Source: Fallopia convolvulus
Taxonomy: Eukaryota; Streptophyta; Magnoliopsida; Caryophyllales; Polygonaceae
Direction: 5' to 3'
DNA: 64,000 bases
NCBI GenBank assembly: GCA_964016875.1
Contig: OZ024724.1
Span: 39,083,786-39,147,785, forward strand
Part shown: in pieces, positions 52,303 through 60,972 of the stretch
Position numbering within the stretch: position 1 is the stretch's first letter
Layout: each line of letters opens with the position of its first letter
Notes under the pieces: generated by a model
Told to the model about the DNA's origin: nothing
The model's database searches: none
The model's input: only the letters and a program-made list of their open reading frames with translations
Program-made: the position numbers and the translations under genes

Positions 52303-53855
52303 CCACCCCTCGCTTCCCGCTTGGGGTTGGAGATTCTCGGTTTTATGGTTTCGACGTCCACCCCTCGCTTCCCGCTTGGGGTTGGAGATTCTCGGTTTTA
52401 TGGTTTCGACGTCCACCCCTCGCTTCCCGCTTGGGGATGGAAATTCTCGGTTTTATGGTTTCGACGTCCACCCCTCGCTTCCCGCTTGGGGTTGGAGATT
52501 CTCGGTTTTATGGTTTCGACGTCCACCCCTCGCTTCCCGCTTGGGGTTGGAGATTCTCGGTTTTATGGTTTCGACGTCCACCCCTCGCTTCACGCTTGGG
52601 GTTGGAGATTCTCGGTTTTATGGTTTCGACGTCCACCCCTCGCTTCCCGCTTGGGGCTGGAGAATCTCGTTAAAATCCACCCCTCGCTTCCCGCTTGGGG
52701 TTGAAGAATCTCGTTAAAATCCACCCCTCGCTTCCCGCTTGGGGTTGGAGAATCTCGTTAAAATCCACCCCTCGCTTCCCGCTTGGGGTTGGAGAATCTC
52801 GTTAAAATCCACCCCTCGCTTCCCGCTTGGGGTTGGAGAATCTCGTTAAAATCCACCCCTCGCTTCCCGCTTGGGGTTGGAGAATCTCGTTAAAATCCAC
52901 CCCTCGCTTCCCGCTTGGGGTTGGAGAATCTCGTTAAAATCCACCCCCCGCTTCCCGCTTGAGGTTGGAGAATATCGTTAAAATCCACCCCTCGCTTCCC
53001 GCTTGGGGTTGGAGAATCTCGTTAAAATCCACCCCTCGCTTCCCGCTTGGGGTTGGAGAATCTCGTTAAAATCCACCCCTCGCTTCCCGCTTGGGGTTGG
53101 AGAATCTCGTTAAAATCCACCCCTCGCTTCCCGCTTGGGGTTGGAGAATCTCGTTAAAATCCACCCCTCGCTTCCCGCTTGGGGTTGGAGAATCTCGTTA
53201 AAATCCACCCCTCGCTTCCCGCTTGGGGTTGGAAAATCTCGTTAAAATCCACCCCTCGCTTCCCGCTTGGGGTTGGAGAATATCGTTAAAATCCACCCCT
53301 CGCTTCCCGCTTGGGGTTGAGGAATCTCGTTAAAAGTCCACCCCTCGCTTCCCGCTTGGGGTTGGAGATTCTCGGTTTTATGGTTTCGACGTCCACCCCT
53401 CGCTTCCCGCTTGGGGTTGGAGATTCTCGGTTTTATGGTTTCGAGGTCCACCCCTCGCTTCCCGCTTAGGGTTGGACATTCTCGGTTTTACGGTTTCGAG
53501 GTCCACCCCTCGCTTCCCGCTTGGGGTTGGAGATTCTCGGTTTTATGGTGTCGAGGTCCACCCCTCGCTTCCCGCTTGGGGTTGGAGATTCTCGGTTTTA
53601 TGGTTTCGAGGTCCACCCCTCGCTTCCCACTTGGGGTTGGAGATTCTCGGTTTTATGGTTTCGAGGTCCACCCCTCGCTTCCCGCTTGGGGTTGGAGATT
53701 CTCGGTTTTATGGTTTCGAGGTCCACCCCTCGCTTCCCGCTTGGGGTTGGAGAATCTCGTTAAAATCCACCCCTCGCTTCCCGCTTGGGGTTGGGGAATA
53801 TCGTTAAAAATCCACCCCTCGCTTCCCGCTCGGGGTTGGAAAATCTCGTTGAGGT
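52303..53855 (+). repeat. Two-unit tandem array in A6-B16-A7-B3 order
   Basis: All units start CCACCCCTCGCTTCCCGCTT then GGGGTTGGAGA. Type A (55 bp) continues TTCTCGGTTTTATGGTTTCG. Type B (44 bp) continues ATCTCGTTAAAAT. A units start every 55 bp from 52303 to 52578; B units every 44 bp from 52633 to 53293; A units again every 55 bp from 53338 to 53668; then three B units (53723, 53767, 53812). In the first A block most units end TTTCGAC; in the second most end TTTCGAG. The array lies just before the polypurine tract and 3' LTR. Because 55 is not a multiple of 3 and the unit lacks stops, all three frames stay open; these are not genes. Confidence 0.95.
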
Positions 53856-53976
53856 CCAAACCCTCTATGGACGAGGTCCAAACTCTCGGAAAGGGCGCAA
53901 GCATCTTATGCTAATTGTCGCACCTGTTTATTGTCTCGTTGCCTTCGCGGAACGAGGACACCGAGCCAAGGGGTTG

Positions 53977-54580
53977 TGATGGTGCGCAAAATACCCACTA
54001 AATAATAAAGGGGAAATTAGCAAATATAATAACGGGAATACACATTGCGTTATGTACACACGTCTAAAAGCAATATATAACTCTAAAACGGGTTTAATCC
54101 TAATTAATTCATGTGATTCAATATCAATTCCATGCATGTATACTCCACGTTGGCAATCCGGTCAACAAAATAGGCTGGTTATATGATGTGTTTTCTTTGG
54201 TCCATTAATAAATGGCCACGTGACATGCATCATTTGTGTGCAAACATCAAAATTACTTCCCACATTGAGCTCGATCGCAAATGGCAAGCAGCAAAATGGT
54301 ATATATAGAAAGGCTATAATACAATCTAAAGGGTCGAAGATCCTCTCTGGCTCGAGAACTATCTCGTTTGCCAAAGCTCGACGTGTTTGATCTCCGAGTG
54401 AGCTCGCGCTATAAACGGTATAAGGTCTAAAGGCTTTATTCGTAAAGAGCACAAAAACAATCGGCTGAGGGGTGGAGAGGAGGAATAATCCACGTACGAA
54501 AACCGTTTGGTTGTACGAATTCCTGAGAGTTAGTATTTTTATAATTCCGTTTATAGTGCAGATTATTTCGGGTTTCAACA
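53977..54580 (+). repeat. 3' LTR of the non-coding element
   Basis: 604 bp, same ends as the 5' LTR. The purine stretch CCAAGGGGTTG (53966-53976) abuts it and may be the polypurine tract. Confidence 0.93.
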
Positions 54581-54942
54581 TCTATAGGATGGAGATCTTT
54601 GAAGGAAGTAAGGAAATTTAAACAAGGATTTAAACATAAGAATGTTGTTAAGAGAACTTTTCTTTTCACAAAATTACTTAGAATTTTTTTTTATCTTCTG
54701 AAATAGATTAAGTAACACTTGAACTTAAAAGAAATTTCTAACTTGTAAATTTTCTTAGAATGAATTAAACTTTGAAATTTTTCAATAAAATTGACTAAGT
54801 TATGAAATTTCAAGGACTTATTACTTATGTTTTGGAAGATAGAAAAGAAGATTTTAATAATAAAAATTTTCGGTTTGAAGATAAAGACTTTGGTTTGAAA
54901 ATTTTCAGTTTCAAAAGTATTCGGTTTTAAAAACAAAACGTT

Positions 54943-54956
54943 GGGCTCTGATACCA
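54943..54956 (-). other. Primer binding site of the gag-only element
   Basis: On the minus strand TGGTATCAGAGCCC lies four bases inside the 5' LTR end, complementary to initiator tRNA-Met. Confidence 0.85.
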
Positions 54957-54960
54957 TAAT

Positions 54961-55483
54961 TGTAACACCCCTATTTTGCAACAATGGGTATTAACGCCAG
55001 TGACCTCGGATTTTACCATCCAAAGTCACCCAAGGCTTTATAATGTATTAAATTTAAATAGAAATGCGGAAATCTAACGATATTACATATTAATAAGAAT
55101 GCTCAAGCATTAGACTTTAATTGTTGTCATTACATCCTTAACTTAGTTTCAAATAACAAAACATGAAAGAGTTTAAGCAGCAGAAGTAGTGAAACCTTGT
55201 TCTTGCAAGGCGTAGTGAATCCAAAATACGGAAGAAATATCTTTGAGAAGACTTGACCTTTCTTCCTTCAACTTCCTTGATTCTTCCTTCGTTAAACCTT
55301 CGATGGATGTTTACTAGAGTCTGGCATTTGTCGCGAAGGGCGAGAAATACCAGGCAAAAATGCAGAAAAGAGCGGAATTAGTCTAAGGAGACTAAGCAAG
55401 TGAGAACAGAAATTCTCAAGGGTAATCTGGGTAAGTTAACAAATCTTTAAAGAGGTATGTGAAATGTGTTTGAAATGTATAAC
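54961..55483 (-). repeat. 5' LTR of the gag-only element, truncated
   Basis: It matches 44429-44951 closely, then diverges at about 55484. It is joined to unrelated sequence, so the insertion's outer junction and TSD are lost. Confidence 0.85.
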
Positions 55484-55912
55484 CTTTATATGAAGCTTAA
55501 GGACGGAAATGAGTATATCTCGAAGCGAGATAACTCTAAACCGAAAAAGAACAAACTACGAGATTGTAGAACTTCTTAGAGTAGTTTATTGGTGGGAATG
55601 TTTTAATTACACGCAAGTTTCTAGAAAACCTCTCGTGCCCTTATTGGACAGAGAGTCGGGTTGGTCTTCTAAAACCAGCCCGATTTTGATGTCCTTTAAT
55701 GTGCACTAGCATTTATCTTTATTACGTTTCAAAACTTTACATAGCATTAATGACTTTTAAGGGTTTGGAGGCTATGAAAGGGGCCGAGTCCACTTAAGGG
55801 AACAGAGTTCTAACACTTAGTTAGAACATAGCATAAGTTTATTTAATGGATTGAACAAGGCAAAGCCTTATTATAAATTTTGAATGTCTGCATAGTGTAG
55901 ACATTAGTAAGC
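55484..55912. other. Unclassified repeat segment
   Basis: No gene. 55630-55830 is a diverged copy of 3730-4010. Here it separates a truncated LTR from a gag fragment, so it marks a rearranged junction. Confidence 0.45.
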
Positions 55913-56130
55913 GACTTCATTGCATTGAATGTCTTGAGAGCGTTAGAAAAGCTCATCTCAACTCCTTTGCCACGAATATCGTCATCTCCCCTATCCTCTT
56001 CTTGATGCACCTTATTTGCTTGATTTTCTTGATTTTGTGTGACTTCCGGAACAACTTCTCGCACCATTTGGTGAATCATTGTTCGAAAGGCTTCCATAGT
56101 GTCTTCATCGAAAACGATTGCAAGGTTAGG
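55913..56130 (-). pseudogene. gag: Second gag fragment of the gag-only family
   Basis: The minus-strand frame (NLAIVFDEDTMEAFRTMIHQ, VREVVPEV, KVHQEEDRGDDDIRGKGVEM) matches residues of about 41-113 of the Gag at 48867-49952 with few changes. It is cut on its 5' coding side by Athila element 2 at 56131 and on the other side by a rearrangement near 55912. Confidence 0.88.
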
Positions 56131-56414
56131 TGATGTTCGCATTTTTAGTATAGTTTTTAGTAGGTTTTCTTTGCTTAATAGGTTTAGTTTTGTTTAGTTT
56201 AGGTTTAGTTTTGAGTGTTTTTAGATAGTTTTGCATATTTCTATGAAAAGAGTGGAATCTACGCTATTTTGTGAATTTTGTAGGTTTTAGCGAGGAAAAG
56301 GAGCTAAATGGAGCTGAATTTGGAGCATTACAACGAAAGACGAAGGAGTGCAAGATTAAAGAAGTCAAAGCTCAAGATTACAAGAGGAAGTGTGGAAGAA
56401 AACAAAGCCCAGGC

Positions 56415-56446
56415 TCGTTAACGAGGCTGTGAGGGCTCGTTAACGA
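56415..56446 (+). repeat. Palindrome pair upstream of the LTR TATA box
   Basis: Two copies of CTCGTTAACGAG (core TCGTTAACGA at 56415 and 56437) are 22 bp apart, in the LTR promoter region. Confidence 0.92.
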
Positions 56447-57449
56447 GGCCACGAAGAAGAAGATTTGAAGTATTTATTTTATAAATCACCGATCCTGAGC
56501 GGGAATTTATTTCCGTGTCGGTTGAGTATCTTTTTAGAATCTTTTGGGGTTATTAGAATGTGTATTTTAGGTCTTAATATCTTTTAGATTTTATTTCTAT
56601 CTTTTAGGGTTTGTTTCTATCTTTTTCGGAAAGTTTATATCTTTTAGCCTTTTTAGTTTTTAGCTTTTTAGTATAAATACCCTTCTATCTAGCATAGAAA
56701 GGAGGAAGCTTTAGGGGGAGAATTTTGAGGAGAGATTTTCGAAGGGCCGAGAGAGAGAAAGTCGGATCGGAGAGGACCGAGGAGGTTCGGTAGACGATAG
56801 TCACCGAGGTCGTTGGTCGTGATTGTGGTTCGGTATTTTGATGTTTTTCGATTTCTTCTAAATCTCTGTAAGACGATATTTTCTTATTAATTTGAATTTG
56901 AGTTTTGTTTCAATGTTTCTTTTGATTGAAGTTTTTAGTTTCTTAGTTATGATTAGTGAGTAGTTTCCTTTTCTAGGGTCGGGGTTAAGCCCAGCATAGT
57001 TGAGCATGTTTGATGAGTAAGATCGAGTTGTGAATGCCTTTTATCTTTAATTGAGAATGGTTTGTTGTGCTTATACCGAAACGAAAGTTGAGGCAATTTG
57101 AGTTTTTAACTTAATTGAAAGAGAAAGTTAGTAACTTGAAGGTTGATATTGTTTGAATACGAAAGTTTCAAGCTTTAGATCCAAAACAAGCAATTAAGTG
57201 AATTAGGATGCGAAAGTTTGTTAATTTACTTGCTAAGTCAACGAAAGTTGATGACTCTATCTGTTTAAAGGCATGATCTTATCTTCTTATGAATCCTTAT
57301 GCTTGGCTATGTTGTGGTGTACCTAGTCCTAGATTCTTGTTTTATTTGAATTATTTCTGGTGAATTTTCGTTGCTGAGTACTTGCCTCGGTACCGAATTT
57401 TAATTAGAATTTAATTAGGTCGTTAGTTGATTCTTTTGTGTTCGGTGGT

Positions 57450-57480
57450 TCGTTAACGACCCTGACAACGTCGTTAACGA
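57450..57480 (+). repeat. Palindrome pair near the LTR 3' end
   Basis: Two copies of TCGTTAACGA at 57450 and 57471, 21 bp apart, downstream of the TATA box. Confidence 0.92.
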
Positions 57481-57636
57481 GGCTGCTCGTGAGTGTTTTT
57501 ATTTGTCTTTGTTTGCTTTTTAGTAGATTGATAGACGAACAATCTTGCTTCCTGTGGAACGATCCTGACTTCACTATACTCAGCGGGGTCTTGACTTACA
57601 AATTTATTTGTTGGCCGAGAAACCCTATCAACAAAT

Positions 57637-57654
57637 TGGCGTCGTTGCCGGGGA
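57637..57654 (+). other. Primer binding site of Athila element 2
   Basis: TGGCGTCGTTGCCGGGGA, one base different from the tRNA-Asp site of element 1, begins six bases after the LTR. Confidence 0.9.
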
Positions 57655-57747
57655 AGCAACGAGTTGTTAGTTTATCTTTGGGTTCGGGAATAGCCCGACC
57701 CCGTTTTTGTTTTTAATTTTTGTTTTCTTTGTCTGTTTTCTCAGTGT

Positions 57748-59021
57748 ATGCCGGTAGGACGAAGAAGGCTTCAGTTTGATAACACAGGTTATTACTCAGA
57801 ACCCGAACGTTCCCTGCACCGTCGACTCCGAGAAAACCGAGCCATGGCCACAGAAGAAGAGATGGCTCGAGAGTTGGAGATCCTCCGGACCCAGATGGAG
57901 GCACTGAAAGCCGAGAAGGACGGCGCAGACGCAGAAGCTGAGCGTCAACGAGCCGACAAGGCTCGACTACAAGAAGAGCTAGATGCCTATCCAAGGAATG
58001 CCAAACAGTACATGCATCCGGAACTGAGGGTGCCAGAATCTCCTATTGTGCTTCCAGCGATAGAGAAACCTTTTGAGATCAAGTCTCAATTTATATCCTT
58101 AATTAAACGGGCTCAGTTTGAAGGGAAACCTGCTGAGCGCCCTATGGAGCATATTAGAAATTTTCTTGATTTATGTGATACCATAGCTGCTCAAGATGTC
58201 TCGTTAGAATATGTTCTATTAAAAGCTTTTAGATGGTCTCTTACTGGAAAGGCCCTGAACTAGTTGGAGAGCCTACCTTCTAAGTCTATCAGGACTTAGA
58301 AAGCTTTGTATGATCAATTTCTTACAAAGTTTTTCCTCCTGCTAAGACAACAGAATTGAGGAAACGCATCACCTCTTATCACCAGTTGCCTAATGAAACA
58401 TTCGTTGAAACATGGGAAAGATTCAAAGAGATACTTAGACAGTGCCCTACTCATGGACAACCTTTATATGTTTTGCAAGAAATCTTTTTTCAGGGTATCA
58501 ACGCAGAGACCAAGAACCGCATCAACACGCATACTGCGTGCGGTTTTATAGAGATGAACCCGACAGAGGCGTGGGAACTGTTGGATAAGCTGGCGAATGA
58601 CGATGCTATGTATGGAACCCAACAGACTCCACAAACTCAAAAACGTCTCTACATACCCAACCGAGATGAAGTTGACCCAGATGTGAAAAATCAATTCTTA
58701 CAAGACGAGGTCAACCGTCTGAGGAAACAGGTAAGTTTTCTAAAATCCTCTCAATCATGTCAAGAATGTGGTTCTTCTGCACATAGTACTTCTGCTTGCA
58801 CTAACATTGAGCAGGTTAGAGCCGCTGAGACAATAGCTGAGATGAATTATATGCGAGGACCATACAGGAACCAACCTACCTATAATGACAGGTCGAACAA
58901 CTATCAACCATGGGGCAATCAGAATAAAGTCAAAACTACGCAGGGCCCCCACCAGATAGACGACCTGCACCATATCGACCTCCAGGCCATCAAGAGACGC
59001 CATCATGGGTTCAGGAAATAA
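57748..59021 (+). pseudogene. gag: Athila element 2 Gag (stops and shifts)
   Basis: The first part (172 residues) starts MPVGRRRLQFDNTGYYSEPE, has an alpha-helical, charged coiled-coil-like stretch (about 34-85), and the start of the gag domain (FLDLCDTIAAQDVSLEYVLL). A TAG replaces a likely Trp at 58261, another TAG follows, and a one-base loss near 58335 shifts the frame. The second part (58356-59021) has WERFKEILRQCPTHG and a knuckle CQECGSSAHSTSAC (C-x2-C-x4-H-x4-C). Near 58945 a GGGC5 run marks another change of frame, after which the natural continuation runs in the -1 frame into pol. Confidence 0.85.
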
Positions 59022-59300
59022 AGGAGAGCATCAACGGAGTGAACAACAAAGTTGATGACGTTCAAGCCAAACTGAACCGACAAGATAAAAGATGGGGAGA
59101 GTTCGATATTTGGAAGAGGAGTGTTGATTCCCAACTAGGGGACCTAGCCGCACGGATTCCAAGACCACAAGGGCAACTCCCGGGCCGCCCCGAGGAGAAC
59201 CCTAGAGGCCAAATAGCAGCGGTACACCTCAGAAGTGGGAAGACACTACCGGAGAGAATTCAAGTTGAAGAGAAGGAGGAACAGGACCTCGCCAACCAGC

Positions 59301-59454
59301 TCGTTAACGAGCCAGCGAGAGCACATACCGAGCCTACAAACCAGGATGACGAGGCTCCGAGGGTCCCTAACGACCCTAACCCAGGTAAGTCTACTAAACC
59401 GAGCCTCCCTCTCAATCCCAGGGTAGTTAACGACCCCACCAGGGTCGGTAACGA
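59301..59454 (+). repeat. Palindrome words in the gag-protease linker
   Basis: TCGTTAACGA at 59301, degenerate TCCCTAACGA at 59364, then a pair TAGTTAACGA/TCGGTAACGA at 59424 and 59445 (21 bp). Here the words are read as VNE, PND or VND/GND. Confidence 0.8.
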
Positions 59455-60280
59455 CCCGCCGAGGACATCAATCGACCCCAGTGTCGACCCGGTACTCCCA
59501 CCTCTCGAGCCTAACATGGTTCCGAGAATGGTGAAATCTCTTCCATTTCCAACTAAGAAATCTATGGACTCTACTGAGAGTAAGTTCAAGCGTTTCGTTA
59601 AGATTCTTCAGGGCATTAATATTTCCATCCCATTCGTTGAGGCCCTAAGCGAAATGTCGGCTTACACAAAAATTTTGAAAGATATTCTTAGAAGAAAAAG
59701 GTCCATTACAGAGCTGCAGGATGAAGTCAGATCAATAGCTCTACCGGAAAAGCTAGGAGATCCAGGAAGGTTTGCAATAACGATCGGCATAGGCAACCAC
59801 AAGTTCAAGGCTTTATGCGATCTTGGTGCCAGTGCTAGTCTCGTTCCGCTCTCAATCTGGTCTAAAGCTAATATGGGACCACTAAAGCCCATCAACATGC
59901 GGCTTTATATGGCAGACGGATCTTGCATCAAACCAACAGGGCTGATAGAAGACTTTCCAGTTCAAGTGGGAAATTTCTTTGTTCCTAACAACTTCATCGT
60001 TATGACAATGCCCGAAGATCCGGTTGTGCCTATTATTTTGGGAAGACCATTCCTTGCTATAGCAGGAGCCATAATCGATGTTAGGAGAGGACTCCTGACT
60101 TTCGAAATTGGGGATGAGGTGACGGAATTCCGATTCAAACAATCCAAGGAGTCCGAAAAAGCTGAAGTCAAGATGCTCTACACCCACAAAGAGATCATTG
60201 AATGTGGAGACCCTATAGGAAGATCAGCATTAAGTGATGAAATTTCAGGGCATAGATGGGCAGAAATAACTACTGCAGTT

Positions 60281-60365
60281 TCAGTAACGAGTCCTCCAGC
60301 ATCGTTACCGATTCTTCTAGCAGAAGACGCAGGCTCGTTAACGACCACTCCAGGTTCGTTAACGA
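60281..60365 (+). repeat. Two palindrome pairs in the protease-RT linker
   Basis: TCAGTAACGA/TCGTTACCGA at 60281 and 60302, and TCGTTAACGA twice at 60335 and 60356; both pairs 21 bp apart. Here the same word is read as SLTT, a different frame from the 59.4-kb copies. Confidence 0.88.
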
Positions 60366-60972
60366 CCCTAGCCGAAGACAGCGAAATCTCAGCCTTTGAA
60401 TGCTTTGAGGAAGTGTTGAAGATGGAACCTGAAGAGCCGATTCTAATCCCTGATGAACCGTCCCCAACACATAAACCTCTGCCAGAGTCCCTCAGGTATG
60501 AATTCCTCGGTCCTAATTCTACTCTACCTGTCATCATTAATGCTGGATTAAAAGATGAGGAAGTAGGAAAACTCCTGAATGTGCTTAGGATGCATAGAAA
60601 AGCCATATGTTACTCCCTTGATGATATAACTAGCATATCCCCTTCTCTTTGCATGCATAGAATTTACATGGAGGACAATCATAAACCCACCATAGAGCAT
60701 CAACGTAGATTAAATCCTAATATGAAGGATGTAGTTAAAAAGGAAATTATTAAGTTACTTGATGTTGGGATCATATTTCCTATTTCGGACAGCCAATGGG
60801 TGAGTCCGGTCCTTGTAGTCCCAAAGAAAGGGGGGATGACTGTGATAGAAATGAAAAGGGAGAGCTTATTCCGACTAGAACCACCACTAGTTGGAGGATG
60901 TGCATTGATTATAGGAAGCTTAATAATGCTACTAGAAAAGATCATTTTCCGTTTCCTTTCATAGATCAGGTG

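Larger units (their letters stand above)
50002..54580 (+). mobile_element. Non-coding LTR retrotransposon with a large tandem array
   Basis: 4579 bp with a perfect TSD TCTAT (49997-50001 and 54581-54585). LTRs of 603 and 604 bp differ at roughly 12-15 positions by eye. A PBS of the TGGCGCCGTCTGTGGGA type, common in Tat-like elements, and a short polypurine stretch are present. The 3.4-kb interior has no gag or pol. It contains a segment crowded with GCGAGGT words (50690-51560), a unique part (51561-52302), then a 1.55-kb tandem array. It must be mobilised in trans; the PBS hints at a Tat helper. Confidence 0.93.
44429..55483 (-). mobile_element. Gag-only LTR retrotransposon, invaded and truncated
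   Basis: On the minus strand: a partial 5' LTR (54961-55483), a tRNA-Met-type PBS (54943-54956), a leader split by another LTR element (50002-54580), a gag ORF, 1.5 kb with no recognisable pol, a polypurine tract (AAGGGGGTACTAT) and a complete 2.7-kb 3' LTR (44429-47141). The absence of pol between gag and the 3' LTR suggests a gag-only non-autonomous element, unless pol was deleted. The 5' LTR matches the other for about 520 bp, then breaks. Confidence 0.75.
56131..57630 (+). repeat. 5' LTR of Athila element 2
   Basis: TGATGTTCGC start, CCCTATCA end. A TATA box TATAAATA at 56672-56679 supports plus-strand transcription. One palindrome pair lies upstream of the TATA box and another near the LTR end. 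Confidence 0.9.
59039..60964 (+). pseudogene. pol: Athila element 2 pol: linker, protease, RT start
   Basis: The 641-residue frame begins in a linker (about 1-190) rich in palindrome words. The aspartic protease follows: LCDLGASASLVP (D261) and IILGRPFLAIAGAIID. A second linker follows (about 380-480), then the RT approach (RRLNPNMKDVVKKEIIKLL, ISDSQWVSPVLVVPKKGG). Near 60845 a one-base loss moves the RT into another frame, where RMCIDYRKLNNATRKDHFP is read up to FPFIDQ at the insertion point. RT catalytic residues lie beyond the interruption. The frame also extends upstream of its first ATG as the -1 continuation of gag. Confidence 0.9.
56131..60972 (+). mobile_element. Athila-type retrotransposon (element 2), interrupted
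   Basis: Plus-strand order: 5' LTR (exactly 1500 bp), tRNA-Asp-type PBS, gag with stops and shifts, pol with protease and the start of RT. The RT is cut at 60972, after FPFIDQ, by a minus-strand gypsy element. The rest lies beyond the window. It inserted into a gag copy of the gag-only family. It resembles element 1 in layout but is a separate family with its own palindrome (TCGTTAACGA). Confidence 0.92.

Noticed and set aside
52303..53855. Regularly spaced repeats resembling a CRISPR array
   Set aside because: The spacer parts are themselves repeated and not unique, the setting is a plant retrotransposon, and there are no cas genes.
52303..53914. Long open frames of 80-167 codons across the tandem array, in several frames
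   Set aside because: They arise because the 55-bp unit has no stop in any frame. The translated periodic text follows the DNA repeat and shows no protein family.
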